Source of the DNA: Hyperoplus lanceolatus
Taxonomy: Eukaryota > Chordata > Actinopteri > Uranoscopiformes > Ammodytidae
Length of the DNA: 64,000 nucleotides
Direction of reading: 5' to 3'
Assembly (NCBI GenBank): GCA_026929865.2
Contig: CM049406.2
Span: 29,179,001 to 29,243,000 of the forward strand
Part shown: in pieces, positions 1-12,464 of the stretch
How the letters are laid out: every line of letters begins with the position of its first letter
Numbering within the stretch: the stretch's first letter is position 1
Notes under the pieces: model-generated
Database searches by the model: none
Seen by the model: only the letters and a program-made list of their open reading frames with translations
What the model was told of the DNA's origin: nothing
Made by a program: the position numbers and the translations under genes

Positions 1-114
1 TTATTTTGAAAACAGTATGCCTATAGGCTATTAGCGTACAAGCTTTATTTTATATATTTTCAATTATTCTTAATATGTGCATCTTTTTAAATTGAGATGG
101 GTTTCAAAACCTAT

Positions 115-218
115 AAAGTAACGTTTAAAGTAACTTGTAATCGAACTTAGTTACTTTTAACATCAAGTAATCAGTAAAATAACAAAGTTACTTTTCGAAA
201 GTAACTGTGGCAACACTG
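115..218 (-). repeat. hAT-like MITE end fragment (AGTAAC-rich)
   Basis: The stretch is full of aagtaac/gttactt motifs and ends in a gtggcaacactg-type terminus, the pattern of a widespread teleost non-autonomous hAT repeat. It directly abuts the truncated MITE at 218-400. Family assignment is by resemblance only. Confidence 0.4.
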
Positions 219-400
219 CTGAAAATACATAAATGCCCCACTAACTCCAATAGCATATTGGAGTATTTGTCTTAATTCTTGACATTTCTCGAGATAATGA
301 ATAAAAAAAATCTTCCTTTTCTCTCCTGTGGCCCTAAAACTCTTCTGTACTTAAGTATGTAGTGTAGAAAAAAAAAGAGTATGTGATTTGGAACGCAGGG
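218..400. repeat. Truncated MITE with CCCTGCGTTCC-type terminus
   Basis: The right end reads gtgatttggaacgcaggg and matches the ends of the copies at 1145-1425 and 2951-3169, including the internal ctgaaaatacataaatgcc block. The left inverted end is missing where it meets the hAT-like fragment. Lies 3' of the last klhl20 exon in the window. Confidence 0.6.
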
Positions 401-604
401 TGAGTTTCATTGGTTGTCTATGTGGATAGTCTTTCCAGCATGACAGTTTATTAAGTGCTATATAGGGCTTTTTCTTGATATTATTTTTTCTGTCTCTGAT
501 AATTATTCATGATGAATAATGTAACTACATGGAAGCTTCCAGACAACCCAGCAGGTTGTTTGGATATGAACTTGTCCAAATGAGGGGGGATGAAGGCATG
601 GGTG

Positions 605-757
605 TAAAGTAGCGAATTACATTTACTCACGTTCCTGTAATTGAGTAGTTTTTTCGTGTACTTGTAATTTTTTAAGTGGTTTTTAAAACCTATACTTTTA
701 CTTTTACTTTGAGTATGTTTATTTTGAAGTATTGTACTTCGCTACATTTTATATCAC
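605..757. repeat. Teleost MITE fragment (gtaattgagta type)
   Basis: The motifs agcgaattacatttactcac, gtaattgagtag and gtacttcgctacatt are typical of a common fish non-autonomous repeat. It sits in the klhl20 intron downstream of exon 874-1017. No boundaries or target duplication were resolved. Confidence 0.4.
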
Positions 758-873
758 CTGCGTTACTGAGATTTAAATGTGTTGGTTCAATTTCATATCT
801 ACACACTAATATAAACTGATATGTAAGATGGTTACATATAGAGTTTATCATTTGAAAGACTTCTAATAGATAC

Positions 874-3800
874 CTTTCTACAATGTTGAGACAGGAGACC
901 CCATCCTGTCCCCCTACAGCGTACAGATAGCCGCCGAGGACAGCCACTCCCACACTGGTACGGCATGTGCTGGTGGGCGCCACGTCACTGCTCCACTGAT
1001 TGGTCTTTGGGTCATATCTGGTAAGAAGAGTGGGATTGAGAAATAGTAAACTGAAACTTTACGTCTAGATCATTTTGATATAGCAAATTGGAAAGACAAA
1101 AAAAAAAAAAGCACAACAGATTTAAAGGCTAGAGAAGAATGAAACCCTGCGTTCCAATCCCCATACTTCCCAACTATTTAGTATGCCAGAAAAAGATTTA
1201 GGATGTCCCAATACATGCACGACAATTGTAGTATGCTGAAAATACATAAATGCCTCCCACTAACTCCAAAAGCATGTTGAAGTATTCGTCTTTAATCTTG
1301 ATATTTCTCGACAATTAAAAAAAAAAAAATTCCTTATCTGATTTTTTTTCTCTACTGTGGCCCTAAAACTCTTGTGTACTTTAGTATGTAGTGTAGTAAA
1401 AAGAAAAAGTATGTGACCTGCAGGGAAAATCTACAGCCAAAGCTAAGCCGATCATGCCTCACCTCTCCACAGAGTTGAGGTAGGAGGAGCCGTCGTGACC
1501 GCCCACCGCGTACAGTAAGTCATCTAGAACACTGACGCCGACTCCACACCGCCGCTTGCTCATAGACGCTACCATCCGCCACTCGTTGGTCTGGGGATCG
1601 TAGCGCTCCACGCTGGATATGGCGTCACCGCTGCACCAACCACCAACTACACAGCATGGGGACATTTGGGAAGAGCACCCAATGGTTAATATGACGCAAT
1701 AGTTATTTCATTCATCAAGATAAACTTTTTACAATTCCACCCTTATATGGTGCACATTATCTCCACACTTTTTTTAATCAGCACTTTGTCCTTGCACTAC
1801 TCTTTTGTTGATTTGTGTCTTTTTTCACTTGTGTGTTTCTCTTATACATTTTCTTCTTCTATATTGCACTGTTGAGAAGGATTGCATTGTTTAAAGAGGA
1901 CCTATTATACTACTTTTCTGGTCTTAATTTCTTGTTTTACACTGCTATAGAGCAACCTGACACGAATCATATCACAAAAAACTATGTAGATTTTCGGGAA
2001 GCTCTTTCTCTTATTTTGGCGATCCAGCACGTCCTGTCAACACTTGAGTGTGTGTGCTTCGCCCATCTCCGCTCCCTCCGCCTGTGCTTCGACCATCTCC
2101 GCTCCCCCCCCCCCCTCCTGCAAACCCCACTCCGTTGTGATTGGTTACCTTCCTTCCGGAACACTTTCAGTGGCGGGAAGCGCAACATGGACCTATAAGG
2201 GCACGAGGCAGACGCGAACAGGGAAGTGACAGCATTGCTATACATGGAAACATCCGCGTGGTGACGACACCAAGTTACATGCGACGTCACAAAGTTACAA
2301 AGCCTCAAACCGCTTTGAACACGTGACTTCTCAACTGGCTAGAATAGTGTCTAGTGCTCTGCACAGACACCCCAGACGGTCAGCAGGGAATACGTCGAAA
2401 TGCATGCAAGTCATTATTTGATAATTTAGTATGGTTAAGCATGACTATAAATCATAACAACGTTTATAGGTCATAAAAGTCAAAAAGGCATCATGGATCC
2501 TCTTTAAGAATGTCATAGCCAAAGACTGCTGCTGATTGTTGTGCATATGGCAAATAAACCATCTTGAATCTTGAAAACCATGTTGACATCTGTCTACACA
2601 ACTTATTGCCTTTCCAATGTCCACAGGGGGGGGTTTGTGCCGTTTTACTTTATTATTGTATTGGCAGTTCTTTATTATCTGCCTCGACTAGAAAGCACTT
2701 TGGGTCAACTTCGTTTTTTTTTTTAATTTTTTTTTATGTCTTATATAAATGAAGTGACTTGACTTAACTTGGGGAAATGTACCGACCTGCAAAGAGCACC
2801 TCTCCACAGCGGATGGGTTTCCTGGGCCGGGTTCTGGGGCCCTGCATCAGCGGCCTCTCCTGAGGCAGCAGCAGGTAGTTCTTGGCCTCATCCACCAGGT
2901 CTCTGAAACAAACAAAAAAAACAGAGTTTATGATGTAAATCAAAGATCATCCCTGCGTTCCAATCCCCATACTTCCCTACTATTTAGTAGGCCAGAAAAA
3001 GATTTAGGATGTCCCAATACATGCACGTCAATTGTAGTATGCTGAAAATACATACATGCCCCACTAACGCAAATAGCATTTTGCAGTATTAGTCTTCATT
3101 CTTGACATAATGAAGAAACTCTCCTGTTCTTGTAGAAAAAAGAAAAAGTATGTGATTTGGAACGCAGGGCAAGTTTATGTATTGTCAATTTTTCATTTCA
3201 TCTGCATTGTTTACCATTCAGAAGAAAATGAAAGATAAAAGTCATTCATTTCTTGTCTGGCAACTTAAAGAAATCCATCTAATGCTTTGTCATAACCGCT
3301 TTAATTAAAGATATTTTACAAAACTAATGCCAAAGATCACAAAATTAATATGTTTTACCACTGAACAAACATTATTATGTAGATTCAGTAAAGAGGAAGT
3401 TACATTTTACCAGTTACATTTGTTTGATGTAAATGTTTTGGTACTGTCTATCTAAATATTACAATTTAAATAGTGTTTTTCTTTTTTATTCCTCTATCAA
3501 CTATTACTCTATTATATTATTAACTTTTTCATTAGTTTATTTCTATTTTTTTTTAGATTTTTTGACATTTTTCATGCTTTATTGATAGTGTTAAGAGACA
3601 GAGGTGAAATGGGGCAGAGAGGGGAGTGACATAGAACGACGGCGGGCTGGAATCGAACCCGGGTCTGCTGCCTGGCCCGGCCCGGGGGGGACGCCCTACC
3701 AACTGAGCTAAGGGCGCCCCCATTTATTTAATTTAAATTATTTGAATGTATATACATTTTTAAACATGTATTTTTGTATGTGTTATGTATAGCATTAATA

Positions 3801-6800
3801 TATGAAGGAATAAAATAATATTTTTTTAAAACATTTCAGTGGTGGACAGACAAAGCAACCACACCTGCACTCCTCGTCACTCTTAATGAGCGGGTCCGAC
3901 CCCACTGTGCCCACCAGGAACTTGGGGCTGAGCAACGGCAGACGGACGTGCTGAAGGACCTAAACAACACACAGACATCCAGGTCAGTCACAAAGTCTTC
4001 TACTACATCAGAAGCATGAACTAATGTTGAGTGTTGGATATGACTCATTGTACACCAATATACTGTATGTGTTGAGCCACAGACCTGTGGTAGCTGTGGT
4101 CTGCGTTCCTGGATGCTGTACTTGACCCAGGCCATCACGGCGTTGAACACCTGCTCCTCGCTCCGCACGTTGAGCTCGTCGCTGGAGATGATGTCAATCA
4201 ACTGGTTGGCAGGAAGCAGCATGAACTCTTCACTTTCCATCACCTGAGACAACAGTCAGTCAAACAGGAAATACTGAGGCCACGTTCCTATGTACATGGT
4301 TATTTAAAAGAAAAAACTCTGTTTGCAGAAAAAATGCCCATACCCACAATGGTGTTCTATAAGATCTGGTGGTGATACATTGTCATGTCAAACACCAAAA
4401 AGAACGTTAAGAGAATGCCCATTGAGAGACTTCTACAGGAAAATGTTATTCACTTGTGGATTTTCACCTGATAGCCTCGAGCCTGTTTCTTCTTTCTAGT
4501 GACTCACAAGCTGCACCAACATTTTTATCTGCCTGTCTACGTTAAAGCTTCTGGATGAAGGATTACTGCAGACAATTTATCTTTATGCTCATTGTTATAA
4601 CTACCTTTACTGATTTTATTTTTTGTTCTACTCTTGACTGCAAACATTTGTTCTGAACGTGATTCTGTGACAGCGTCCCTCCTTTTCTGTTGCTTCCAGC
4701 ACAAGCCTCTTACGTCACAATCGATCTCTATAAATCATGAGTGAACAGACTTTCCATGTTTACAATCCCCTTCTGAGCTTTTCTATCAAATCGACAATCA
4801 GACACGCACACATCCTGAGGCTTGGAAAAGGAGGAGAGGAGGTGAACAGTGCCGCAGAAAGACAACAAACCAACTACTGAGCTATAAGGGTGTGACATGA
4901 TTTCCTGCTAATGATGTCATGTCAAAATGTATACACAGGCGCATGCTTGATACCACAATCCTTTCTGAGAGAAGCAGTTGGCTGTTTCTGTGCAAAGGAT
5001 CCATGTTGTTGTTCATTTTCCTGTAGTCTCCAGAGTAACATATTTTCCACGACCACAGAGGTCTTCTGCCATGGTTGTTTAACAAATAAGAAGTTACTCA
5101 CTGCATCAGCTGGGGTTGAAACTGAAACACATTAACCAATACAGTTTCCATCCAACGGAGGGCTCTTGCCTATTTGCTTAGTTAAATCCAGGTGGTGACT
5201 TTATTTGTCTAGTATGCGATTTTGAACGCTAGGTAAGTAATGCCTTTCTGTAAAATACAGAAAGGCATGGTGTATTACAATTACAAAGCATTTACCGTGC
5301 TGCACATTCAGCCTAAGCTTAACTTTTGTTATTTTTGCAACATATGTATAACAAATGTAACCAAAGTGGACAATCGTGGTTGTGTCTCCATGCTCTAACC
5401 TCCTGAAAGTTGTGCTGTGTGAACTTGTCTGCGATGCGGAGCAGCTCTCGGCAAGAGTGTGTGTCTGCGAAGGCCCTGATGCCCAGACAGTTGGAGGGAT
5501 CCAGCTGTCTCTTGAGGAACTCACAGCAGGCCTCCTGGATCTCTGCCAGCTGGAGGAGGCACGCCGCCGGGAGCAGCGTCTGCACGTTCCCCTCCTCTAC
5601 CGTCACCTAAGAGCGGACAGAAGTCTATTTAGGTTTTGCCATCTCATTCTCAGTCAGTGGCCTCCTCTCACACACACTCTCAGTTTGAGGATTGTCAGAT
5701 TTACGGCTTCACCATCCCGTTTATGTTCTTCTATTGTAGACGATGGTTCAGAGCAGTTATTTGGGTTTTATGTGTGTGCTGAGTTTAGATACATTTGTAG
5801 GGATTTGTTTTTCCTGACATTCTCCATTGATCGCTTACAAATATTCATTATATCATCCACTCCAGTTCAGCTTTGTTAAACAAATGATGTGAAAATCAAA
5901 AAGCCCTGTTCCCCTCGCCTGTTGCCTCAGGTCATAAATGCAGATTTGATTAAACAAATTTGAACTATTGAACTTTCTGTCTCTGACTTATGCAGCTGAT
6001 TTGAAAAAGATCCCTACCATGTAAGTAAAGGTTTAAATGCTAACAGTTTCTGAAAGAGTAGATCCACAGGTCATGACTAGCCGTTTCTTTATCCACAAAT
6101 TTTGTGCTATTCTGACCGTGTGTGTGCACCTATTGTCAATATGGGGCATTCTCAACTAGGGCCCGACTGATTTAATGGGCCGATTATAGCACATCTCCCA
6201 AAAATCGGCAAAATGGCCACCGATCTTTTGACGATTTTTTTTATTTATTCCAGCAATCATGTTGAGTGAGATGCATTGCTGCCCCGGAGGTAGCCTTGTA
6301 GCAAATTAACAGCAGCAGCAGGTGTGTTGTAATACATTGGATTAATTCACACTTGACAGTTCCCCCTGACACCAACAGCAGAGTCATTGGTCATCTCTTG
6401 ACTGTTAATAGTAGTTGATATTACTATAGTTATTATATAGTGCTTTATTGGAGGTCATTCAAAGACACTTTACATCAAACATATAGAAACTCATACTTAT
6501 AGAAAAAGTAAACAAAATACAGACAAATTAAAGATAAGGTTTGGAGTGGAGTCAGGTGTAATTATGCTTTCTTAAAGAGGTGAGTTTTGAGTTGACTTTT
6601 GAATGAGTTTATTTAGTCTGAGATGCTGATGTTTGGAGGGAGGGAGTTCCAGAAGGTTGGGTGAAGTTACATAAAATGCTTAATGTCCGAGTTTAAAAAT
6701 GTGTCATGTCACTTTAGACATATTTGTAAAACTTTTTTTTTTTTTTTAGATAATTCATATTTCAATAAATAAAAAGTTCCTGTACATCTATTGACAGTAA

Positions 6801-9800
6801 CAAGATTTTATATATATTTAAGGGTTCAAAAAAGTAAATTTTCTCAATATAAATGTATGGGATTTGGGGGCGCCTTTAGCTCAGTTGGTAAGGCGTCCCC
6901 CTCCCGGGCCGGGCCCAGCAGCGGACCCGGGTTCGATTCCCACCCGCGGTCGTTCTCTGCATGTCACTCCCCTCTCTGCCCCATTTCACCTCTGTCTCTC
7001 TGCACTGTCAATAAAAGCATAAAAAAAAATGCAAAAAAAAAAAAAAAAATTTATGGGATTTAAAAAAATAAATAATCGTCCGATTTAATCGTTATCGTAA
7101 TTTTTCTCTGAAAATAATCGGCATCCAAAAATCCATATAGGTCAGGCCCTAACAACAATAGTGAAACAGCATTTTGTAATGCTAAATATTACTGTAAACA
7201 ACACAGTACCAATCCCCATAATGCTGATGTACCTGTGAGGTGTAAGCAAAGTCAATGAGCAGCTCCATGGCTCTCTCATCGATGTCACGGATAACCACTT
7301 CCGTCTGCCTGCTCTCTGCCAGCTCGCCAGTGAACATCGCCCTGGAGACAAGATGGACATCAAGAGATATTATTGTAAAAGCCGACACTCAAAGCCCCTC
7401 CCCCTTTACTTTGATGTTTTTGTTCACCGGCCAATGGATCCAATTGATAGATACATGTTCCTTTACCATTTAAATCGTCTACATACTACAGCTGATCATA
7501 ATAAATAAAATAATCTAGTTAGCAAGCACTAGGCTTACAATTGGGACATACTTTTACTTGTTTATTTCATTATAACATTGCGCCTTGTTCTTGCCTTCAT
7601 ACGGAGTCTCCGTCAATATGCGCACTGGATTGTGGGTCAGAATCTCCCAAATAGAATGCTGATTTCAAAAACTAAAAATCTCCCCCGGATGTAGTAGGGC
7701 ATCTGGTATTTTAAGCATACCAAATCTGATCACAAAAAAAAAAATATGGGTATTAGAACGCAGGGATTGTTTGTACCTGAAGTAGGGGCTGCAGGCAGAC
7801 AGGATGACACGGTGGGCATAGATCTTCTTGGCGCCCACCACCAGCACCACGTCGCACAGCTCTCGGTGTTTCCTCAGCAGGTTGATGACCTCCAGGGTCT
7901 GCCTGGGGTGTTTGTCTGACACGTAGGGCATGCGTGCAGGCTGGGGGACCCCTTCAGGGAGCTTGTTGGGGTCCCCCAGAGTGCAGCGGCTTGTGATGTC
8001 CATACCAGTGGCGTCTTGGCGTGCGCTGGTGACCCTTAACAGAGGCAATGATTATTAAAGAGACTTAACACATACCTGGCTTTCACTTTGTCCATTTACT
8101 TTAACCTTTATTTATGGGGGGGGGGGGGGGGCATTTTCATTCTGTAGCCATCGTGTTACATTAAACCTAAACCCAGACATAAGGCTAAACGTTTTAACCA
8201 AAAATGTTCACAACACAAAGTATTAATTACACTCAACAAAAATATAAACACAACACTTTTGTTTTTGCTCCCATTTTTCATGAGATGGACTTAAAGATCT
8301 AAAATTCCAGATACACAATATTACCATTTCTCTCAAACATTGTTCACAAATCTGTCTAAATGTGTGATAGTAAGCACTTCTGCTTTGCTGAGATAATCCA
8401 TCCCACCTCACAGGTGTGCCACATCAAGATGCTGATCTAACATCATGATTAGTGCACAGGTGTGCCTTAGACTGTCCACAATAAAAGGCCACCCTGAAAT
8501 GTGCAGTTTTGTCTCACAGCAAAATGCCACAGATGCCATACAGGGTATCTGCAGGTTTCAGCATGTCAAATTTAAGACTTTTTAAGACCTTTTTAATACC
8601 ACCTTGAATGAAATTTAAGACCTAAAACACAATACATATAGGCGATATTTGGGGGTCCAGCTGTATTACAACCCAAGCATAGCTTGTGTGTCACTCAATG
8701 AGACACATTCAAGTTAACTTTTTGTCTGTTTATTGAACATAAAGTGATACTCATTTATATCAGCAGCTAGGAAGAAAGTAGCCTCTCTCAGGGTATCTGC
8801 ACATTTTAAGACCTCTAATGAACACCAATACCTACAAACTACACTACAGTATATGCTCTGTAAAGAGTTTTTTTAGTTTGAATATCAAATATTCAATCAT
8901 TTACTACAACTGCTGTCTAATTACAGAAAATAAAAATGTTCAGCAGTCTGAATGAAGACAATGTCCCCCACATTTACCATCAAATAAATATAAGATCCCT
9001 GTAAAGGCAACGTGAAACCCATCATTACCACCTTTTCAACCTATTATAGAGCTGTATCAATTGATTTACATTTTCTGATAAACCAGTCACAAGAACAGTT
9101 TAATCAATAAAAATGTGTTAGCTGCAGCATGCAGTATTAGAATGAAATACAAAAATCTGGTAATTTATGGGGAAGAATGTCCTTCGAATTTTAATTAGCC
9201 TACTTATTCAATAAACAACAAACTTAGTCCATTAACTTTATTTTTCAGAACTTGTGGCAGAAACTATTTAAAAATTGGTTCCACAGGTGAATGTTTTTGC
9301 ACTTTCAAAATCGGGAAATAGGTTACTGTAAAGTAGGCATAGCCTATACTGTATACAGGTTTGCATGACTAGGGATGCCACGACCAGCGTAATTTGCGAA
9401 ATGTTTTATTTTCTTCATATTGTTGCAGGGGCCAGGTTAATAAATTGCGGGTATTAGGGTTGTACCGATTGGTGATGGAAATGTAAGCAACTGTCTGCGA
9501 TTGAGGGACGATCGGCAATAGTTCTTAACTAGCCGTCAGAGAGCGAGGGCAGAGTGGAGAGAAAGAAACGACAGACAGAGAAGCAGAGACTCGCGCTCAC
9601 TCTGTGAGCTCACGGCAACGCGACCCGAATGACCGTCTGATGAGCAGCTGTTAATTAATAAATATAGATAAATAAACATTTTTACTAAACACAATAAATC
9701 AGTTTGTTTCTGTGTGATTTGCGTTTGGGTCAGTAGCCTACCTAGCCTACATCGCCAGCGGCGGGTGGTTGCACACCTACGGAGTAGTGGCAGTGTGTGG

Positions 9801-11853
9801 TCGCGGGGTGAATAAAGCCAGCCATGATATTTGTCGTCCACCCTCCACCTCTCACTGAATGTATAATAGCAGGGCATGCATTTGCTGGGTCGTTCTCCCC
9901 TTTCTTGCTTTCACGCGACCGACTTCAAATTCGGAGGCAGGGGACACACATTCTTCTTCTATGCTACGTTTATATGCGGATCACAGCCACACACGGCCGT
10001 ACTGCCTCTAGCGTAGTGTCGACTTTTCTATGAGCGTTAGTTCGAAGTAGCCTCGCTACATCTCCTTCTCGGAAAGTCGCGGAAGAAAAAATATATAACA
10101 TTGAATAGCCTGCCCCAACAAATTTAAGACCTTTGAGTAATGGATTTAAGACCCAATCAAATTTTTAAGAATTTAAGACTTTTTAAGGCCTTAATTTTAG
10201 AACAGAATTTAAGACTTTAAGACTTTGACTCCCGCACCTGCCATAAGCATTGAGGGAGCGTGCAATTGGCATGCTGACAGCAGGAATGTCAACCAGATCT
10301 GTTGCTCGGGCATTGAATGTTTATTTCTCCACCATAAGCCGTCTCTAAAGGCGTTTCAGAGAATATGGCAGTACATCCAACCGGCCTCACAACCGCAGAC
10401 CACGTGTAACCACACCAGCCCAGGACCTCCACATCCAGCAGGTTCACCTCCAAGATCGTCTGAGACCAGCCACTGAGACAGCCGCTGAAACAATTGGTTT
10501 GCATAACCAAACAATTTCTGCACAAACTGTCAGAAACCGTCTCAGGGAAGCTCAACTGCATGCTCGTCGTCCTCACCGGGGTCTTGACCTGACTCCAGCT
10601 CGTCGCCGTAACAGACTTGAGTGGGCAAATGCTCACATTCGATGGCGTCTGGCACGTTGGAGAGGTGTTCTCTTCACGGATGAATCTCGGTTTACATTGT
10701 TCAGGGCAGATGGCAGACAGCGTGTGTGGCGTCGTGTGGGTGAGCGCTTTGCTGATGTCAATGTTGTGGATCGAGTGGCCCATGATGGTGGTGGGGTTAT
10801 GGTATGGGCAGGCATCTGTTATGGACGAAGAACACAGGTGCATTTTATTGATGGCATTTTGAATGCACAGAGATACCGTGATGAGATCCTGAGCCCCATT
10901 GTTGTGCCATACATCCATGAACATCACCTCACGTTTCAGCAAGATAATGCACGGCCCCATGTTGCAAGGATCTGTACACAATTCTTGGAAGCTGAAAATG
11001 TCCCAGTTCTTGCATGGCCAGCACACTCACCGGACATGTCACCCATTGAGCATGTTTGGGATGTGCTTGACCAGCGTATATGACAGCGTGCGCCACTTCC
11101 CACTAATATCCAGCAACTTCGCACAGCCATTGAAGAGGAGTGGACCAACATTCCACAGGCCACAATTGACAATCTGATAAACTCTATGCGAAGAAGATGT
11201 GTTGCACTGCATGAGGCAAATGGTGGTCACACCAGATACTGACTGGTTCTGAGTCCCCAGACCCCCAATAAAGCAAAAAAATGCACATTTCAAAGTGGCC
11301 TTTTATTGTGGACAGTCTAAGGCACACCTGTGCACTAATCATGATGTCAGATCAGCATCTTGATGTGGCACACCTGTGAGGTGGGATGGATTATCTCAGC
11401 AAAGCAGAAGTGCTCACTATCACACATTTAGACAGATTTGTGAACAATGTTTGAGAGAAATGGTACAATTGTGTATCTGGAATGAATTTTAGATCTTTAA
11501 GTCCATCTCATGAAAAATGGGAGCAAAAACAAAAGTGTTGCGTTTATATTTTTGTTGAGTGTATAAACTTGTAGTTAATGTAGTGAATTGTATATACAAA
11601 TTAACCACTATACAATGTAATGTAATCCAATACAAGAGATACTTTTAGTAAATCAACCTGTGTCTCACAGGTTGTAGGGCATCTCTGCAGTAATAATGAA
11701 GGGGAAGTTCGCCTTATGACATCATCGGGGTTATACTGGCTTGGGCCTGTGACTGAAAACTTAAATCCAGCATTACAAACAAACAGAGGCGTCGGGTTTC
11801 TAAAGTAAAGGGCATATTCCAGGCACTTACCTGCGCATTGGCTTTGCGTCCAT
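874..11853 (-). CDS. klhl20: Kelch-like protein 20 (BTB-BACK-kelch cullin-3 adaptor), 5' two thirds
   Basis: KLHL20 is known as a substrate adaptor of cullin-3 ubiquitin ligases. The BTB domain binds cullin-3 and the kelch propeller binds the target. Coding exons on the minus strand are 11831-11853, 7777-8034, 7233-7341, 5400-5606, 4085-4243, 3865-3959, 2787-2902, 1463-1646 and 874-1017. All have AG/GT borders and consistent phases and together give 1295 nt, about 432 residues of the roughly 609 in the mammalian protein. The start MDAKPMRR matches the vertebrate N-terminus. Residues from about 65 ([20 protein letters not shown]) form the BTB domain, residues about 170-320 the BACK domain, and kelch repeats begin in exon 1463-1646 ([18 protein letters not shown], then [17 protein letters not shown]). 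The remaining kelch exons lie beyond the left edge. No stop or frameshift is seen, so this looks like a functional host gene despite the transposons in its introns. Confidence 0.95.
1145..1425. repeat. CCCTGCGTTCC-type MITE in klhl20 intron
   Basis: Starts ccctgcgttccaatcccc and ends gtatgtgacctgcagg, an eroded inverted copy of the terminus. The internal sequence (tagtatgccagaaaaagat, ctgaaaatacataaatgcc) is shared with 218-400 and 2951-3169. It contains no coding capacity. Confidence 0.65.
1891..2507. mobile_element. TTAA-bounded MITE (R1), uninterrupted copy
   Basis: The ends are ttaaagaggacctattat and atcatggatcctctttaa, an inverted repeat bounded by TTAA on both sides. This fits TTAA-targeting superfamilies such as piggyBac or Kolobok (inference). 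No transposase is encoded. It lies between klhl20 exons 1463-1646 and 2787-2902. The same sequence is found split in two at 38373-38800 and 53262-53364, so this copy is the reference for that insertion site. Confidence 0.7.
2951..3169. repeat. CCCTGCGTTCC-type MITE in klhl20 intron
   Basis: The left end is ccctgcgttccaatcccc and the right end gtgatttggaacgcaggg, giving an imperfect inverted repeat of about 18 bp. It lies between klhl20 exons 2787-2902 and 3865-3959. The same family is at 1145-1425, 7477-7765 and 20672-21087. Confidence 0.7.
3552..3720 (-). mobile_element. tRNA-derived SINE, minus orientation
   Basis: On the minus strand it begins ggggcgcccttagctcagtt (A-box region) and continues to a B box (gggttcgattcc). 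A tail with agtcactcccctctctgccc follows, then the 3' part. It matches the plus-strand copy at 6866-7051. It lies in the klhl20 intron between exons 2787-2902 and 3865-3959. Confidence 0.8.
5205..5278. repeat. MITE terminus remnant with a perfect 13-bp hairpin
   Basis: The sequence gtatgcgattttgaacgct resembles the CCCTGCGTTCC-type terminus. Directly after it, 5240-5252 and 5256-5268 form a perfect 13-bp stem (atgcctttctgta) with a 3-nt loop. It lies in the intron 195 bp from klhl20 exon 5400-5606. Confidence 0.35.
6157..7151. mobile_element. hAT-like MITE containing a SINE
   Basis: The ends are TAGGGCCCGACTGAT and ATAGGTCAGGCCCTA, a short TIR of hAT type. Inside both ends are aatcgg-rich subterminal motifs (gccgattatagc, aataatcggcatcc). 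The flanking 8-mers differ, so no target duplication is demonstrated. The SINE at 6866-7051 interrupts it. In the klhl20 intron between exons 5400-5606 and 7233-7341. Confidence 0.55.
6866..7051 (+). mobile_element. tRNA-derived SINE with perfect 10-bp target duplication
   Basis: The head ggggcgcctttagctcagtt carries the A box and gggttcgattcc the B box. The body has gcatgtcactcccctctctg and the element ends in poly(A). It is flanked by tatgggattt at 6856-6865 and 7052-7061, the expected footprint of LINE-mediated insertion. It landed inside the hAT-like MITE at 6157-7151. Confidence 0.9.
7477..7765. repeat. CCCTGCGTTCC-type MITE, second subfamily
   Basis: The right end is attagaacgcaggg. 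The interior (tgggacatacttttac, cattgcgccttg, gcgcactggattgtgggtca) is shared with the full copy at 20672-21087 and not with the copy at 2951. The left end is eroded. It ends only about a dozen bases from the splice donor of klhl20 exon 7777-8034. Confidence 0.6.
8109..8132. repeat. Poly(G) tract
   Basis: An uninterrupted G run in the klhl20 intron between exon 7777-8034 and the Tc1 element. Length is likely to be unreliable in assembly. Confidence 0.8.
8541..10238. mobile_element. Non-autonomous hAT-like element inserted in the Tc1 element
   Basis: It starts cagggtatctgcaggtttca and ends near gactcccgcacc. Subterminal runs of aatttaagactttttaagac on both sides are the hallmark of a well-known teleost hAT MITE family. 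A tgccata repeat flanks it (8534-8540 and 10239-10245). The interior shows no transposase. It separates the Tc1 left TIR and first codons from the rest of the Tc1 transposase. Confidence 0.7.
10246..11242 (+). pseudogene. Tc1-like transposase pseudogene (DD34E)
   Basis: The frame runs from an N-terminal helix-turn-helix ([20 protein letters not shown]), through a premature TAA at 10346-10348, to the catalytic domain. TDESRFTLF carries the first Asp, QQDNARPH the second and [14 protein letters not shown] the Glu. A second stop, TGA at 11081-11083, precedes the C-terminal stretch ending in NGGHTRY and a normal stop at 11240-11242. The first codons lie left of the hAT-like insertion. Without these lesions it would have the family length of about 340 residues. 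Confidence 0.9.
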
Positions 11854-11894
11854 GCACTGAGGAACAATGTTTGGTCCTGCACCTTGAGGTTAAC
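11831..11894 (-). other. klhl20: klhl20 second exon: 5' UTR plus start codon
   Basis: On the minus strand a pyrimidine tract and TTTTTGTAG acceptor precede 11894. The ATG is at 11853 and the donor CGCAG/GTAAGTG follows 11831. Joining its AG to the G at 8034 restores [14 protein letters not shown], which fixes the start codon. The longer upstream reading of this exon is in another frame. Confidence 0.85.
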
Positions 11895-12383
11895 CTACAA
11901 AAAGATGTTTGGAGATTACATGTGAATGTGCAGTTTTTGCCAGAGACCTAAACCTTTTCGTATGTAGTTTATTTTTGCTCGGTAGGCTGACTAAAAAAGG
12001 CTACAAAATCCTGTTGTGTGGCACTAACCGTTTATTTTTTATTTGCAGCTGTTGCCGCACCCTTGTCCTGCTACCCTCTGAATTGGACCTGTAGCCATTT
12101 CTCTGAGATAAGATTGGTGCATTCATGTATGCCAAGTCATTTGTCTGTCAGACACACCTGTACTATCCATGCTATTAAATGCATTTGTAGCTATATTTTA
12201 CAGATGTAACTATTGCACTGGTAATGCAGTGTGTTTTCCAGCCACATTGATGGGAGAGTGCTGCGATTCCTGTTTTAGCATGTATCACTTTACAGTGTTC
12301 CCGTTCAACTAAACTGTGTTTGTGGTATTAAGTGAAGTTGAGGAAATTAACATCCTTTAGCTGTGTGTGTGTGTGTGTGTCGT

Positions 12384-12464
<81 letters not shown>

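Larger units (their letters stand above)
8230..11561 (+). mobile_element. Tc1/mariner element (Passport-like), interrupted
   Basis: TIRs of about 280 bp (8230-8507 and 11281-11561) start cactcaacaaaaatataaac and are flanked by TA at 8228-8229 and 11562-11563. The element lies between klhl20 exons 7777-8034 and 11831-11894. The sequence resembles the Passport-type Tc1 group of fish (recognition by memory). Its transposase has two in-frame stops, and a 1.7-kb hAT-like element is inserted into the N-terminal coding region, so it is inactive. Confidence 0.9.

Noticed and set aside
1815..2326. Several open frames of 60-127 codons on both strands
   Set aside because: All lie in the TTAA-type MITE and have no recognisable motif; the second copy at 38.4 kb does not keep them.
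10289..11026. 245-codon minus-strand open frame
   Set aside because: It is antisense to the Tc1 transposase; motifs and frame conservation belong to the plus strand.
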